Positions 34,323-43,438 are shown, counted from the stretch's first letter. The stretch: DNA of 58,527 nt from an uncultured Pelagibacteraceae bacterium (GCA_902522955.1 CABYXR010000004.1:1-58527), one strand, 5' to 3'. Numbers and translations are program-made. Notes: a model not told the origin generated them from the letters alone.

Positions 34323-34616
34323 ATGCCAAAATTTATGAATATTGTTCGTTGTAAAGTAAAATCTTCTAGTAGAGACGAGTACTTGAAAATAATTGATGAA
34401 ATGCCAAAGTTCGATGGTCAGATTGCAGCAAAGTATGTTGAAACAAAACCAAACGAATTTTTTATGATTGGTGAATGGAATTCTGAAGATGATATAGCAA
34501 AAGCAAGACCAAAGATGATTGCATTTTTGGATAAAGCTAGGCATACTTTAGAAGAATTGTCTTCAGAGTTAGGGGTTACTGATCCTCATTCTGGAACAGT
34601 AATAGTAGAAAAATAA
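34323..34616 (+). CDS. ABM-like small alpha/beta-barrel protein
   Basis: 97 residues with strong AAGGAGG ribosome-binding site. Ferredoxin-like pattern: FMNIVRCKVKSSSRDEYLKI, then KYVETKPNEFFMIGEWNSEDDI, then MIAFLDKARHTLEELS. Closest by eye to antibiotic biosynthesis monooxygenase-like proteins. No cofactor motif, as in that fold generally. Function unknown. Confidence 0.7.
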   Translation: MPKFMNIVRCKVKSSSRDEYLKIIDEMPKFDGQIAAKYVETKPNEFFMIGEWNSEDDIAKARPKMIAFLDKARHTLEELSSELGVTDPHSGTVIVEK

Positions 34617-34632
34617 GAAAGGGGGGAGAGTA

Positions 34633-34956
34633 ATGGCAAAATTTATAACTCTAGGAAAGTACACTGCTAAAGGTCTAGGAGGTTTCATAAGCAATCCTTC
34701 AACAGATAGAAAAGCAGCAACTTCTGCACTAGCTGCGTCTGTTGGAGCTAAGGTCACTAGATACGCTGGTTTAAGAGGTAAGTATGATTTTATGGCTGAA
34801 ATAGAGGGTACATTTGAGCAGGCCGCAGCAGCTTCTATGGTTGCAACATCAAGTGGCGCGATATCTGACTTTACTATTTTAGAAGACATAGATCTTAATG
34901 AAGTAGCAAAGATTGCTCAAAAAATGGCTAGTAATTACAAAGAGCCTGGCAAATAA
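34633..34956 (+). CDS. GYD-domain protein
   Basis: 107 residues with AAGGGGGGAG before the ATG. GYD family signature in GLRGKYDFMAEIEGTFEQAA, after FITLGKYTAKG. Another ferredoxin-like small fold, last of the operon and followed by a terminator. Alanine- and serine-rich compared with its neighbours. Function of GYD proteins is unknown. Confidence 0.82.
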   Translation: MAKFITLGKYTAKGLGGFISNPSTDRKAATSALAASVGAKVTRYAGLRGKYDFMAEIEGTFEQAAAASMVATSSGAISDFTILEDIDLNEVAKIAQKMASNYKEPGK

Positions 34957-34980
34957 AATAACCACAATACTTTAAATTTA

Positions 34981-35031
34981 AAGGCTGTCCTAATATAAAA
35001 TAAAATTATATCGGACAGTCTTCAATTTTTT
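34981..35031 (+). terminator. Intrinsic terminator of the small-protein operon
   Basis: Outer stem 34981-34990 with 35013-35022 (10 bp, one G-U), inner stem ATATAA/TTATAT (34993-34998, 35006-35011), then a T-rich tail CAATTTTTTTA. It closes the 32.6-35.0 kb operon. Confidence 0.8.
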
Positions 35032-35070
35032 TATTCCATAATTAATATCGATGTATTAAGTATTAAAAAG

Positions 35071-35832
35071 ATGATTAATTTAATAAAAAAATACATTTCC
35101 AACAATACAGGTATTTTAATTCGATTAGACGATATAGCCGAAAATATGAATTGGTCTTTGATGAGGAAATGCGAAGATTTATTTGACAAACATAAAATTA
35201 AACCTTTGTTGGGTGTTGTGAGCAACAATCAAGATACAGAATTACTATCATACGAAAAGAATGATCAATTTTGGAGTCAAGTTAGAGCTTGGAAGAAAAA
35301 AAATTGGGAAATTGCAATGCATGGTTATACGCACATCTATGATAAGGATACTTTTAAAAAAGATTATTTCAATTATGGAGGCAAATCTGAATTTTTTGGA
35401 CATTCTTTTGACGAACAATTTTCAAGAATTCAAAAAAGTTTAATGATTTTCAAAAAAGAAAATATAGAAATCAGATCCTTTTTTGCTCCTAATCATACAT
35501 ATGACCAAAATACTTTTTCAGCATTAAAAAAAAATAATATTATAAATGTAATTGATGGCTATGGAATAATGCCTTATTCAAAAAATAATTTAAATTTTAT
35601 ACCACAACTGTTCTACAAACAAATTTTACTCCCTTTTGGTATACAATCAACTCAAATCCACCTAAATTATTGGAGTGATAATGACTTTGAAAAATTCAGA
35701 GATTTTATTGAAAAAAATAAATCTAAAATAATTTCTTTCGACCAAGCGATAAGTAAAATTAATAATAACGCATTGTATTCTTCAATTAATTTTCTTGTGG
35801 AAAAAACACTAAAATTAATACGTAAAATTTAA
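35071..35832 (+). CDS. Polysaccharide deacetylase-like (DUF2334) protein
   Basis: 253 residues of the DUF2334 branch of the carbohydrate esterase superfamily (NodB-like barrel). Metal-binding-like residues are in ILIRLDDIAE and IAMHGYTHIYD, and FFAPNHTYDQ follows. No signal peptide, so a cytoplasmic site, unlike most secreted deacetylases. Sugar substrate unknown. It overlaps by 4 bases the stop of a convergent methyltransferase gene. Confidence 0.8.
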   Translation: MINLIKKYISNNTGILIRLDDIAENMNWSLMRKCEDLFDKHKIKPLLGVVSNNQDTELLSYEKNDQFWSQVRAWKKKNWEIAMHGYTHIYDKDTFKKDYFNYGGKSEFFGHSFDEQFSRIQKSLMIFKKENIEIRSFFAPNHTYDQNTFSALKKNNIINVIDGYGIMPYSKNNLNFIPQLFYKQILLPFGIQSTQIHLNYWSDNDFEKFRDFIEKNKSKIISFDQAISKINNNALYSSINFLVEKTLKLIRKI

Positions 35833-36539
35833 TTTCGGTAAATTATACAATTTAATTTATCATAGAATTGAATATTTTTTTTGTATTTAAAATTAATTTC
35901 TTTTATACCCATTATAATATCTTTATTAGTAAATTTTAATAGACAAGAAATATATCTATTCCTCAGCATCTTTAAGTAATCCTTCTTAGATATTTTTACT
36001 TTAAATTTAAAACAATCTTGTTGGTATTTTTTAAAATTGGATTTTATTATCCTAAATAAATTTTTATCAATCTCTAAGCTTTTATTTAATTGTTCTCTCA
36101 TTTTTTTAAAAGCCGGTAACTCGTTTTTAGTAGTTATAAGTGAGAATATTAAAATTTTCCCTTTTTTTGATAGGCGTTTTTTAGCGAAATTTAATAATAT
36201 CTTTACATCTTTCTTTTTAAAAAAATGGATAGTTTGTTTAATTAAAATCAAGTCAAATAATTCCTTTGAACTTTTCAAATATTTAATGGCATCACCTTTT
36301 TTAAATAAAATATTTTTTTTAATATCTTTATTTTTAAATATATCAATACCAATAGGTCTCCTCACAAATTTGTATTGATTACTTAAATAGCTAATTATAT
36401 TTGCTCTTCCACAACCTATATCTAATATTTTAGTAGATTTATTAATCTTGATTTTAGATTTTAGATATTTGTGAAAGGAAATAATATATTCTTTCGAAGA
36501 TAACCAGGTTTCGTTATCCCAATTCCTTAAATATTTCAT
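35829..36539 (-). CDS. Class I SAM-dependent methyltransferase
   Basis: 236 residues. Motif I ILDIGCGRANIISYL near residue 40 and a following IGIDIF give the SAM site. LILIKQTIHFFKKKD is motif IV-like. Substrate unknown. It follows pta by a one-base overlap (ATTAG region) and ends the minus-strand gene run that begins at tauA. Confidence 0.82.
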   Translation of the reverse strand: MKYLRNWDNETWLSSKEYIISFHKYLKSKIKINKSTKILDIGCGRANIISYLSNQYKFVRRPIGIDIFKNKDIKKNILFKKGDAIKYLKSSKELFDLILIKQTIHFFKKKDVKILLNFAKKRLSKKGKILIFSLITTKNELPAFKKMREQLNKSLEIDKNLFRIIKSNFKKYQQDCFKFKVKISKKDYLKMLRNRYISCLLKFTNKDIIMGIKEINFKYKKNIQFYDKLNCIIYRN

Positions 36540-37447
36540 TAGAGAGCGACTATTGCTGCTGCTATAGAGGCTATTCTAGCTGGATTACTATCAGCTCTAC
36601 TTGTTATTACCACTGGCACTTTTCCTCCGACTACCACACCTGCAGCACAGGCACCCATAAAATATATCATCATCTTTACTAGTGCGTTACCTGACTCTAC
36701 ATTAGGGACTAAAAGAATATCAGTTTTACCTGCAACACTATTTTTAATCCCCTTAATTTGAGCCGCTTGTTTTGAAACAGAATTATCAAAAGCCATAGGA
36801 CCGAATACATCGGCTTCAATACCCTCTTTGTTTGCTCTATCAGTAAGATTTTTTGCTTCTATAGAACTTGGCACACTTTCAATAGTTTCTTCTGTAGCTG
36901 ATAAAATTGACACTTTAGGTCTTTTAATACCTATTCTTTTAGCAAAATCGACTGAGTTTTTTAAAATATGCATTTTGGTTTCTAGCTTTGGTAAAACATT
37001 TAAGGCACCATCAGTAATTATAAAGGGATTATCATTTTTATCTAAGGTCATATGCCAAATGTGACTTAATCTTTTTTTTCCCATTAAATTTAAATCTCTT
37101 TTTAAAACAGCTTTCATCAAAATATCAGTATGAATATGGCCTTTGACTAATATCTTTACTTTTCCCTCGCTAGCTAATTTAGCTGCAATTAAAGCAGTAT
37201 TATTTTCAACTGGTTCATGTAAAATCTCATATTTTGAGATATCCCATCCTATATCTTTAGCTATTTTTTCTATAATGGGTTTGTCACCGACAAAAATAGG
37301 ATTTACCAAACCTTCGTCCACTGCTTGTTTGGATGATTCCATTGCAAGTGTTTTTCCAGCATTAACAATAACAACATTTATTGGTCCTTTCATTTTTGCA
37401 ATTTTCAATAAATTTTCTGGACAGATAATTTCTTTTTTAGATAACAT
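36539..37447 (-). CDS. pta: Phosphate acetyl/butyryltransferase
   Basis: 302 residues of the PTA/PTB family, single-domain type. Motifs: NVVIVNAGKTLAMESSKQAV, FVGDKPIIEKIAKDIGWD and GPMAFDNSVSKQAAQIKGI. Catalyses acetyl phosphate plus CoA to acetyl-CoA. This is the step after Xsc, so carbon from taurine and isethionate enters central metabolism. It overlaps the upstream ComC-type gene by 11 bases, part of a long coupled minus-strand run below tauC. Confidence 0.88.
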   Translation of the reverse strand: MLSKKEIICPENLLKIAKMKGPINVVIVNAGKTLAMESSKQAVDEGLVNPIFVGDKPIIEKIAKDIGWDISKYEILHEPVENNTALIAAKLASEGKVKILVKGHIHTDILMKAVLKRDLNLMGKKRLSHIWHMTLDKNDNPFIITDGALNVLPKLETKMHILKNSVDFAKRIGIKRPKVSILSATEETIESVPSSIEAKNLTDRANKEGIEADVFGPMAFDNSVSKQAAQIKGIKNSVAGKTDILLVPNVESGNALVKMMIYFMGACAAGVVVGGKVPVVITSRADSNPARIASIAAAIVAL

Positions 37448-38444
37448 CTAATTTTTCTATTTCTTTTATTATTATTGAAGGAATTAATATATCTTTTTTT
37501 AAATTTTTTTTATATGTATTATTTTTTCTTTCACCAGGGTAAAGAATTTTGTCACACCCTCTAGCCTTCGGGAGGTTTTTTATAATTTTGATACTTTTTT
37601 TCATTTCTTTGTCAAAATTTTTACCTATGAAAATTTTTGGGTTTATTGTTATAAACAAATGTCCAACATTTTGAGGTCCAGAAAAATCATCAAATGGATC
37701 TTTTGTTTTTCCGCTATGACTACTTCCAGTTAAAATTCCACTTAGTATATCAACCATCCAAGCAAGCCCTGATCCTTTAAACCCTGCGATAGGGAGTTGA
37801 GTTCCTTGTAAAGCTTGTTTAGCATTTGTTGTTATTTTTCCAAACTTATTAAGAGCTACACCATAGGGAATTTTCCTCCTTAATTTATGTGCATGTCGAA
37901 TTCTTCCTCTATTTATCATTGATACCGAAGTATCTAAAATAAACGGAGTTTTACCGGCGGGAACTCCAAAACAAATAGGATTAGTTCCAAATAATGATTT
38001 TTTCGCGCCATGAGGAGCTAGAGCCGGTGGAGCATTTGTAAAACAAAATACAATTAATCTTTTTTTAACAGCTTGTTCGGCATAAAAACTTGACAGTCCA
38101 AAATGCCCACTTCTTTTTACTGCTACTAATCCAATTCCAGTTCTTTTAGCGTTTTTAATTGCTTGTTTGACCGCAATATCAGCGGAGACAAACCCAATAC
38201 TATTATCAGCATCAATATGAGAAATAGATTGGCTAATCTTTTTAATTTTTATTTTTGGTTTTGGATTTATTAATTTTTTCTGTATTCGATTGCAATACAT
38301 TTTTAATCTTGTTAAACCATGAGATTTAGCCTCAACTAGTTCAGCTTTAATTAAATAATCAGCACAAATTTTAGAGTGTTCTTTAGAGAGTTTGTGCTTT
38401 TTAAAAATTTTGATTAATTTTGATCTAAGGATATTTTGTTTCAC
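37437..38444 (-). CDS. comC: Ldh_2/ComC-family dehydrogenase, probable sulfolactate dehydrogenase
   Basis: 335 residues of the malate/L-lactate dehydrogenase (Ldh_2) family, with the conserved AKSHGLTRL near residue 55, RSGHFGLSSFYAE and LFGTNPICFGVP. ComC, which oxidises/reduces sulfolactate and sulfopyruvate, is of this family. In organisms using both sulfolactate enantiomers a second dehydrogenase (SlcC) pairs with ComC. The presence of suyAB makes this role likely. Malate, ureidoglycolate or other hydroxyacids remain possible. It starts 4 bases inside the end of the periplasmic gene. Confidence 0.78.
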   Translation of the reverse strand: MKQNILRSKLIKIFKKHKLSKEHSKICADYLIKAELVEAKSHGLTRLKMYCNRIQKKLINPKPKIKIKKISQSISHIDADNSIGFVSADIAVKQAIKNAKRTGIGLVAVKRSGHFGLSSFYAEQAVKKRLIVFCFTNAPPALAPHGAKKSLFGTNPICFGVPAGKTPFILDTSVSMINRGRIRHAHKLRRKIPYGVALNKFGKITTNAKQALQGTQLPIAGFKGSGLAWMVDILSGILTGSSHSGKTKDPFDDFSGPQNVGHLFITINPKIFIGKNFDKEMKKSIKIIKNLPKARGCDKILYPGERKNNTYKKNLKKDILIPSIIIKEIEKLDVI

Positions 38445-38875
38445 TTAATTATTTTTTTTCCTTGTTTTTCCCAATAATCAGTTCTTTGTTCAGGATTTTC
38501 CACTAAATTCTTACAAACTAAACCATATTTTTTAGCTAATGAGGAAAAGTCTTTGTTAGCAAGGTTAACAAAATTTTCCACTTTATCCTTAGTCATTTGA
38601 GCCATTACCTCAGGGTTAAGACCCATAATTTCTCCAAGGTCATAATTATATTTCAAAGCTACGTCGGCACTTTGCTCTAAACTATCAATTAATGATTTTT
38701 CCTTTCCTGCCTTTTTAAAACTTTCAGCAGCAACTTTATAAAAGCTATAACAATTAACGTAATCTTTTTGAATATTTTCCATAACATATTTTGCAATTTT
38801 TTTATCCTTAGGACTTTCATTTGCAATCAATGTAGTAGGGAAAAAAATAAAAAATATAATTATGAATTTTTTCAT
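38441..38875 (-). CDS. Small secreted protein, unknown
   Basis: 144 residues with an N-terminal signal (MKKFIIIFFIFFPTTLIANE). Mature part helical, with cysteines in VNCYSFYKV and GLVCKNL that could form a disulfide. No family recognised. Overlaps the ComC-type start by 4 bases and the racemase stop by one base, so it belongs to the same transcript. Confidence 0.7.
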   Translation of the reverse strand: MKKFIIIFFIFFPTTLIANESPKDKKIAKYVMENIQKDYVNCYSFYKVAAESFKKAGKEKSLIDSLEQSADVALKYNYDLGEIMGLNPEVMAQMTKDKVENFVNLANKDFSSLAKKYGLVCKNLVENPEQRTDYWEKQGKKIIK

Positions 38876-39564
38876 TAATACCTTTTTAATGATGCCTCAG
38901 CTAAAATTAAATTTGGGTCCATAAATATTTTTGATGCTTTTGCATTTTTAAATGATTTATACGCAAATATTGCAATTGGCAACTCTGTACAGCCCAAAAT
39001 GATTTTTTTACATTTTTTTTTAAGTAAATAGTTTACAGCAGGCTTAATAGCCTTTTCAGCCTCTTTTGTTTTACCCATTTTTACTAATCTGATAGACTTA
39101 TTTACGCTATTTATCTGCAGTTTTTTTTGAGGTGATATTAGTTCATATTTCTTATCAAAATATTTTTTATAAATTTGAGTTTTAATTGTTGTTTCCGTTG
39201 CTAACAAACCAACCCTTGAACCTCTGCTGCAATTTTTTGAAGCATTTTCATAAACAATTTTGGGCATATTAAGTATTGGAACTTTAATTATCTTTTTTAA
39301 ATCTTTGTACCAGTAATGAGCGGTATTACATGGAATAGAAATAAACTTACATTTATTTTTTTGAAGAAACTTACATCCAACAACTAATGATTTTAATACT
39401 TTTGAGTACTTTTCTAAATTTTGTTTCCTGTCTGGTATATTTGATTTATTATATAATAAAAATAACGGATAATTTTGATCTGATTTGCCTCTATTTAATT
39501 TAGCTAACTTGCTACAAAAGTCCAATCCAGCTTGAGTTCCCATTCCTCCAAGAATTCCGATCAT
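38875..39564 (-). CDS. Aspartate/glutamate racemase-family protein, possible cysteate racemase
   Basis: 229 residues of the Asp/Glu racemase superfamily. Two catalytic cysteines are present: SIPCNTAHYWY near residue 80 and GCTELPIAI near 190. The N-terminal GILGGMGTQAG is standard for aspartate racemase. L-aspartate and L-cysteate differ only in carboxylate versus sulfonate, and the gene lies between tauC and comC. A cysteate racemase is therefore conceivable, but aspartate racemase is the default family call. Confidence 0.82.
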   Translation of the reverse strand: MIGILGGMGTQAGLDFCSKLAKLNRGKSDQNYPLFLLYNKSNIPDRKQNLEKYSKVLKSLVVGCKFLQKNKCKFISIPCNTAHYWYKDLKKIIKVPILNMPKIVYENASKNCSRGSRVGLLATETTIKTQIYKKYFDKKYELISPQKKLQINSVNKSIRLVKMGKTKEAEKAIKPAVNYLLKKKCKKIILGCTELPIAIFAYKSFKNAKASKIFMDPNLILAEASLKRY

Positions 39565-39650
39565 AGGTGATTTAATAAAATAATATAAAGCTTAAGTCTA
39601 ATTATTCAACAGCAAGAATAGTTACAACTATCAATTGAAATGAAAGACCT

Positions 39651-41561
39651 TTATCCTTTTCCTCGCCAAGGAATAGTTTTATCAATGATTTTTCTAATCG
39701 TAATATCAAAAACAAGACCTAACATACCCATAATAAAAATAGTTATCCAAATCACCTCATATTGGAAATATTTTTTAGCAACATTTTCGACAAAACCTAC
39801 TCCAGTGGTTCCTGCTAAAAACTCTGCAGCTACTAAAGTTCCCCAGCACATTCCTGTAGCTACTCTGATACCTGTTAAAATTTCAGGAAGAGAATTTGGA
39901 AATATTACGTGTCTTAAAATTTGCCATTTAGACGCTCCAAGTGAATGAGCAGCATGTATTTTAGATAACTGTGTTCCCGAGGCACCCGCTCGTGCTGAAA
40001 TTATCATGATAGACAATGAAACCATAAATAATAAAAAGACTTTTCCAAGATTATCTATACCCAACACAGATATTACCAGTGGTGCCCAAGCTAAAGGAGG
40101 TACTGGTCTATAAAGTTCGATTAATGGGTCAAAAAAACCTTTCGCAAATCTATTAAGGCCCATATATAAACCTAATGGTACTCCAACTATTATTCCAGCG
40201 ACTAAGCCAAGAAAAACTCTTAAAAAAGAATCCCAAATATGTCCTGTTGGGATTGGTATTTTAAATAATTCAAAGTCTCCTGTTACGAAACTTAAAACTT
40301 TACTTTTTAAGTTTGGTTCAATCTCACCTTTTTCATTATGAACAGGATATTTTCCAGGCAGAGCATCTGCAATCCAATCAGGAAGAAGAAATCCAACTAT
40401 TTTACTCACATCCATCATCTCGTACCAAATTAATGGGATTTGTTTAAATCCAACGTTTGGGTTAAGCATTAATGCAAATTTGTTAACTGTATCAGAAGGT
40501 TTTGGAAGCCACCTACCAGATCCTTGTTCAGAACAGCTAGGTCCACTAGAAATGATTGTTCCGGATGGGAATAAAAGTATATCAACCCATCTCAAACCAC
40601 CTTGTTCTTTTTTTTGAACTTCATCGAAGTTCACTATAGATGATTGCATATCTTTTAATGTATTAGGTGGAAATATACTTGCGTATTCAATTCTTCTTGC
40701 AATTTTAAGAATATCTTTTGCAAAAGATGAAGAAATTTCTTCAGAGGGACTTAATCCAGATCTGTAATCTTTTATCTCTTTTTTCAGATTTTCAAGTGCA
40801 ACTGTATATTGTTGATTATGATTTCTTAGCTCAAAGAATTGATCGCTAATTAAATTTAATTCTACTGCAGCAGCTTGAAATTTTAATCCTCTTTTCGTTT
40901 TTGGTATAGACGGTATTTCAATAGTGTTTTCCACTGATGTACTGGATGCACTCCATGTTCCTTCCTCTTTAGAAGCTTTTATCCTTTCAATTTTTTCTTC
41001 TGGACTTTCATTTGGATAGTCTATACTTGCAAAATCCCTTGCTAAATTATTAATTTTCTCAGTTACTGTTCTAATTTGTTCTTTAGTTTCGTTATTTAAA
41101 AGTTTTTCATTAGTAAGCAAAGGAATAGTACTTTTTGTCGTAGTAACAAAATTAATTAATTTTTCTTTATCTTGGCTATTAACCTTATCGGATTTCTTTA
41201 TGTCAAAAATTGTATTATCTAAATTTTCAGTTTCAGTTTCTATAACAGACGTACTTTTTAGTTGTCGTTCATGAATTGGAAAAAGGTATTTAAGCGAAAG
41301 CAAGGATTCATTCACTTTTCCAACTTGACAAAGTTCATTAGCAGATTTTGGAAAGAAAGATTTAGCTATATCCCAAGAATAATAAAGCCAAACTAACAGC
41401 AAAAAACTGCTTCCTACAATAACCCAGTGAACTCCACCTTTCGATCTTTCAGGATTTCCAAAAACAGCATCAACTTTTTCTGTTTTTATTAATTTTCTTC
41501 CATATAAAATAGAACCTACTATAGCGAAGAAAAATAAAAATGTTAGAAATCCTGTTATCAT
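39651..41561 (-). CDS. tauC: Taurine/sulfonate ABC transporter permease with a long N-terminal extension
   Basis: 636 residues, more than twice the usual TauC length. Residues about 440-630 are the permease, with the EAA-type cytoplasmic loop at 537-555 (AAHSLGASKWQILRHV). The first 435 residues contain two hydrophobic segments (1-20, 44-62), then a long charged, helix-rich region (about 100-320) and further segments before 440. Function of the extension is unknown; it may lie in the periplasm and contact the binding protein. One base separates it from tauB. Confidence 0.9.
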   Translation of the reverse strand: MITGFLTFLFFFAIVGSILYGRKLIKTEKVDAVFGNPERSKGGVHWVIVGSSFLLLVWLYYSWDIAKSFFPKSANELCQVGKVNESLLSLKYLFPIHERQLKSTSVIETETENLDNTIFDIKKSDKVNSQDKEKLINFVTTTKSTIPLLTNEKLLNNETKEQIRTVTEKINNLARDFASIDYPNESPEEKIERIKASKEEGTWSASSTSVENTIEIPSIPKTKRGLKFQAAAVELNLISDQFFELRNHNQQYTVALENLKKEIKDYRSGLSPSEEISSSFAKDILKIARRIEYASIFPPNTLKDMQSSIVNFDEVQKKEQGGLRWVDILLFPSGTIISSGPSCSEQGSGRWLPKPSDTVNKFALMLNPNVGFKQIPLIWYEMMDVSKIVGFLLPDWIADALPGKYPVHNEKGEIEPNLKSKVLSFVTGDFELFKIPIPTGHIWDSFLRVFLGLVAGIIVGVPLGLYMGLNRFAKGFFDPLIELYRPVPPLAWAPLVISVLGIDNLGKVFLLFMVSLSIMIISARAGASGTQLSKIHAAHSLGASKWQILRHVIFPNSLPEILTGIRVATGMCWGTLVAAEFLAGTTGVGFVENVAKKYFQYEVIWITIFIMGMLGLVFDITIRKIIDKTIPWRGKG

Positions 41562-42359
41562 TTAAATTTCTTTACCCATTATTTCTTCTTCCATATCCCA
41601 AATCATTGAGAGTATTTCCTCTCTTTTAGATACGAATTCGCTGTTATTTTTGATTTCTCTTAAATCTTCTTTAAGTCCCATGGCTGCAAAAGGTAACTTA
41701 TACTCTTTATGGATCCTCCCAGGCCTGGGTGCCATTACATAAACTTTTTCTCCAAGTAACAAAGCCTCTTCAACTGAGTGAGTTATAAGTATTATTGTTT
41801 TTCCAGTTTCTTTCCAAATTTTAAGAACCAAAGATTGCATTTTTTCTCTAGTTAAAGCATCAAGTGCGCCTAACGGTTCATCCATTAATATTAAGTCGGG
41901 GTCATTAATTAAACATCTTGCTAGCGCAACTCTTTGCTGCATACCTCCAGACAATTGATATGTGGGTGTGTTTCCAAAGCCTTGCAATCCAACTATGTCT
42001 AACCATTCATCTACTTTTTTTTGAGTTTGAATTGGATCTTTATCTTTCATTCTTAATCCAAAATTTACATTTTCAGCAACCGTTAACCATTCAAACAAAG
42101 CTCCTTGTTGAAAAACCATTCCTCTATCAACACCTGGTCCATTGATTTCTTTATTATTGAGAGAAATTTTTCCAGAGGTTGGTCTTATAAATCCTGCAGT
42201 AATGTTTAATAAAGTTGTTTTTCCACAACCAGAAGGCCCAAGCACAGTAAGTAATTCTCCTTTTTTTATTGTAAAATTTAAATCTTTAAGAGCATGAACA
42301 GTTTCTCCTTTAGGAGTTTTAAAAATCATGTTTAAATTTTGGGAAATTAGGTCACTCAT
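41562..42359 (-). CDS. tauB: Taurine/sulfonate ABC transporter ATPase
   Basis: 265 residues. Walker A GPSGCGKTT at 41-49, signature LSGGMQQR at 136-143 and Walker B LILMDEP at 156-162, all of nitrate/sulfonate/taurine type (SsuB/TauB). Energises TauC. Preceded on the same strand by tauA, with an 80-base gap that holds a terminator-like hairpin. Confidence 0.93.
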   Translation of the reverse strand: MSDLISQNLNMIFKTPKGETVHALKDLNFTIKKGELLTVLGPSGCGKTTLLNITAGFIRPTSGKISLNNKEINGPGVDRGMVFQQGALFEWLTVAENVNFGLRMKDKDPIQTQKKVDEWLDIVGLQGFGNTPTYQLSGGMQQRVALARCLINDPDLILMDEPLGALDALTREKMQSLVLKIWKETGKTIILITHSVEEALLLGEKVYVMAPRPGRIHKEYKLPFAAMGLKEDLREIKNNSEFVSKREEILSMIWDMEEEIMGKEI

Positions 42360-42384
42360 AAAAGAACTATATTAGATATTTCGA

Positions 42385-42420
42385 TAAAAAAATAGGCACC
42401 AATAACAATATTGGCGCCTA
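42385..42420 (-). terminator. Terminator/attenuator between tauA and tauB
   Basis: On the minus strand, 42420-42409 pairs with 42404-42393 (12 bp including one G-U, loop of 4 bases), followed by a U7 run (42391-42385). It lies 20 bases after the tauA stop. Like the dctP-dctQ hairpin, it would favour excess binding protein over membrane components. Confidence 0.85.
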
Positions 42421-42439
42421 TAATTTTCATTCTCTAGAA

Positions 42440-43378
42440 CTACGGTAAAAACTTAGTATTTACTGTACCTCTTGGAGTGTCAAAACCTTTTAAGAATTTT
42501 GCAAGATTTCCACTCTTCATAGATTTTTTAGTTTCTTTTGGCGTTAAGAATTTAAAGCCACTTAAAGTATCATTCATGTCAGCAACTTTCATTTCGGACT
42601 CTTTTGACATAGCTTTTAAATCACTTTTACCAGCTCTAAATCTTGCATTAGCTTCGTGTGTTAATTCCACAAAAGATTTAACCATACCTGGGTTTTCTTT
42701 CATGAATTTATTTGTAACAGAAACGATATCTATACCCATGATACCACCTGCACGAGCTTCGTCTACTGATAGAAGTCTTGTTCCTACAGATGTAGCAGAT
42801 TTAATTGAATTACCACCAAACAAACATGCCATTACAACATCGCCACTAACTAAAGCAGCCGCACCTTCTTCAGGATCCATTGCAATAATGTTCATTTTTT
42901 TCCTGTCAGCTCCAACAATTTTCATACTTTCTGTGAAAACATATTCAGCCATAGTTCCTAATGGAACTGCAACTTTTTTACCTTCAAGCTCTGAAGCATT
43001 AGCTTTAGTTATTCCAGATTTTTTAGAAGTTACACAAGTTGTTCCACCCATGCCGTATTCCATAGCAACGTCTACTAAACTTATAGGCGCTTTGGCTTTA
43101 ACAGCATTTATATAAGGCATTAATCCTTGTGAGTAAGAGATGTCTATATCTCCTGCTAACATAGCATCAGTCATTGCTACACCGTTAGTAAAATTTGTCC
43201 ATTTAACTGGAACACCAAGTGCTTTTGCATATGCTTTTTTGTTCATGTCCTCAAGATTTGGAGATGGCCACTCCAAAAAGTACGCAACTCTAACTTCTTT
43301 AGCAGCTGCATTAGCCACTGAAGCGTTTAAAGAAAACGCAAATAAAATCCCAAGAACTGTGCTTATTATTTTTTTCAT
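42440..43378 (-). CDS. tauA: Taurine-binding periplasmic protein
   Basis: 312 residues with a signal peptide (24 residues ending in SVANA). SsuA/TauA-like periplasmic fold: EVRVAYFLEWPSPN near the start and ADRKKMNIIAMDPEEGAAALVSGDV in the middle. Taurine is the leading ligand because tpa and ald are divergent from it, but other sulfonates cannot be excluded. Divergent from tpa across a 182-base gap with a palindrome. Confidence 0.88.
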   Translation of the reverse strand: MKKIISTVLGILFAFSLNASVANAAAKEVRVAYFLEWPSPNLEDMNKKAYAKALGVPVKWTNFTNGVAMTDAMLAGDIDISYSQGLMPYINAVKAKAPISLVDVAMEYGMGGTTCVTSKKSGITKANASELEGKKVAVPLGTMAEYVFTESMKIVGADRKKMNIIAMDPEEGAAALVSGDVVMACLFGGNSIKSATSVGTRLLSVDEARAGGIMGIDIVSVTNKFMKENPGMVKSFVELTHEANARFRAGKSDLKAMSKESEMKVADMNDTLSGFKFLTPKETKKSMKSGNLAKFLKGFDTPRGTVNTKFLP

Positions 43379-43424
43379 AGTTCTCCCATATGGTTTGTTA
43401 ATTAGTACGATTTAAAATTAAAAA

Positions 43425-43438
43425 TTTACTTAAGTAAA
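43425..43438. promoter_or_regulatory. Perfect 14-bp palindrome between tauA and tpa
   Basis: TTTACTTAAGTAAA is a perfect palindrome 46 bases upstream of the tauA start and 122 bases upstream of tpa. It is a candidate operator controlling both divergent transcripts. No TauR-like (MocR/GntR) gene is visible in the window. Chance occurrence in AT-rich DNA cannot be ruled out without counting copies elsewhere. Confidence 0.5.

Noticed and set aside
42477-43115. A 212-codon open frame opposite tauA
   Set aside because: It is the antisense shadow of a clear binding-protein gene, has no ribosome-binding site and shows a shuffled, serine/proline-rich composition without motifs.
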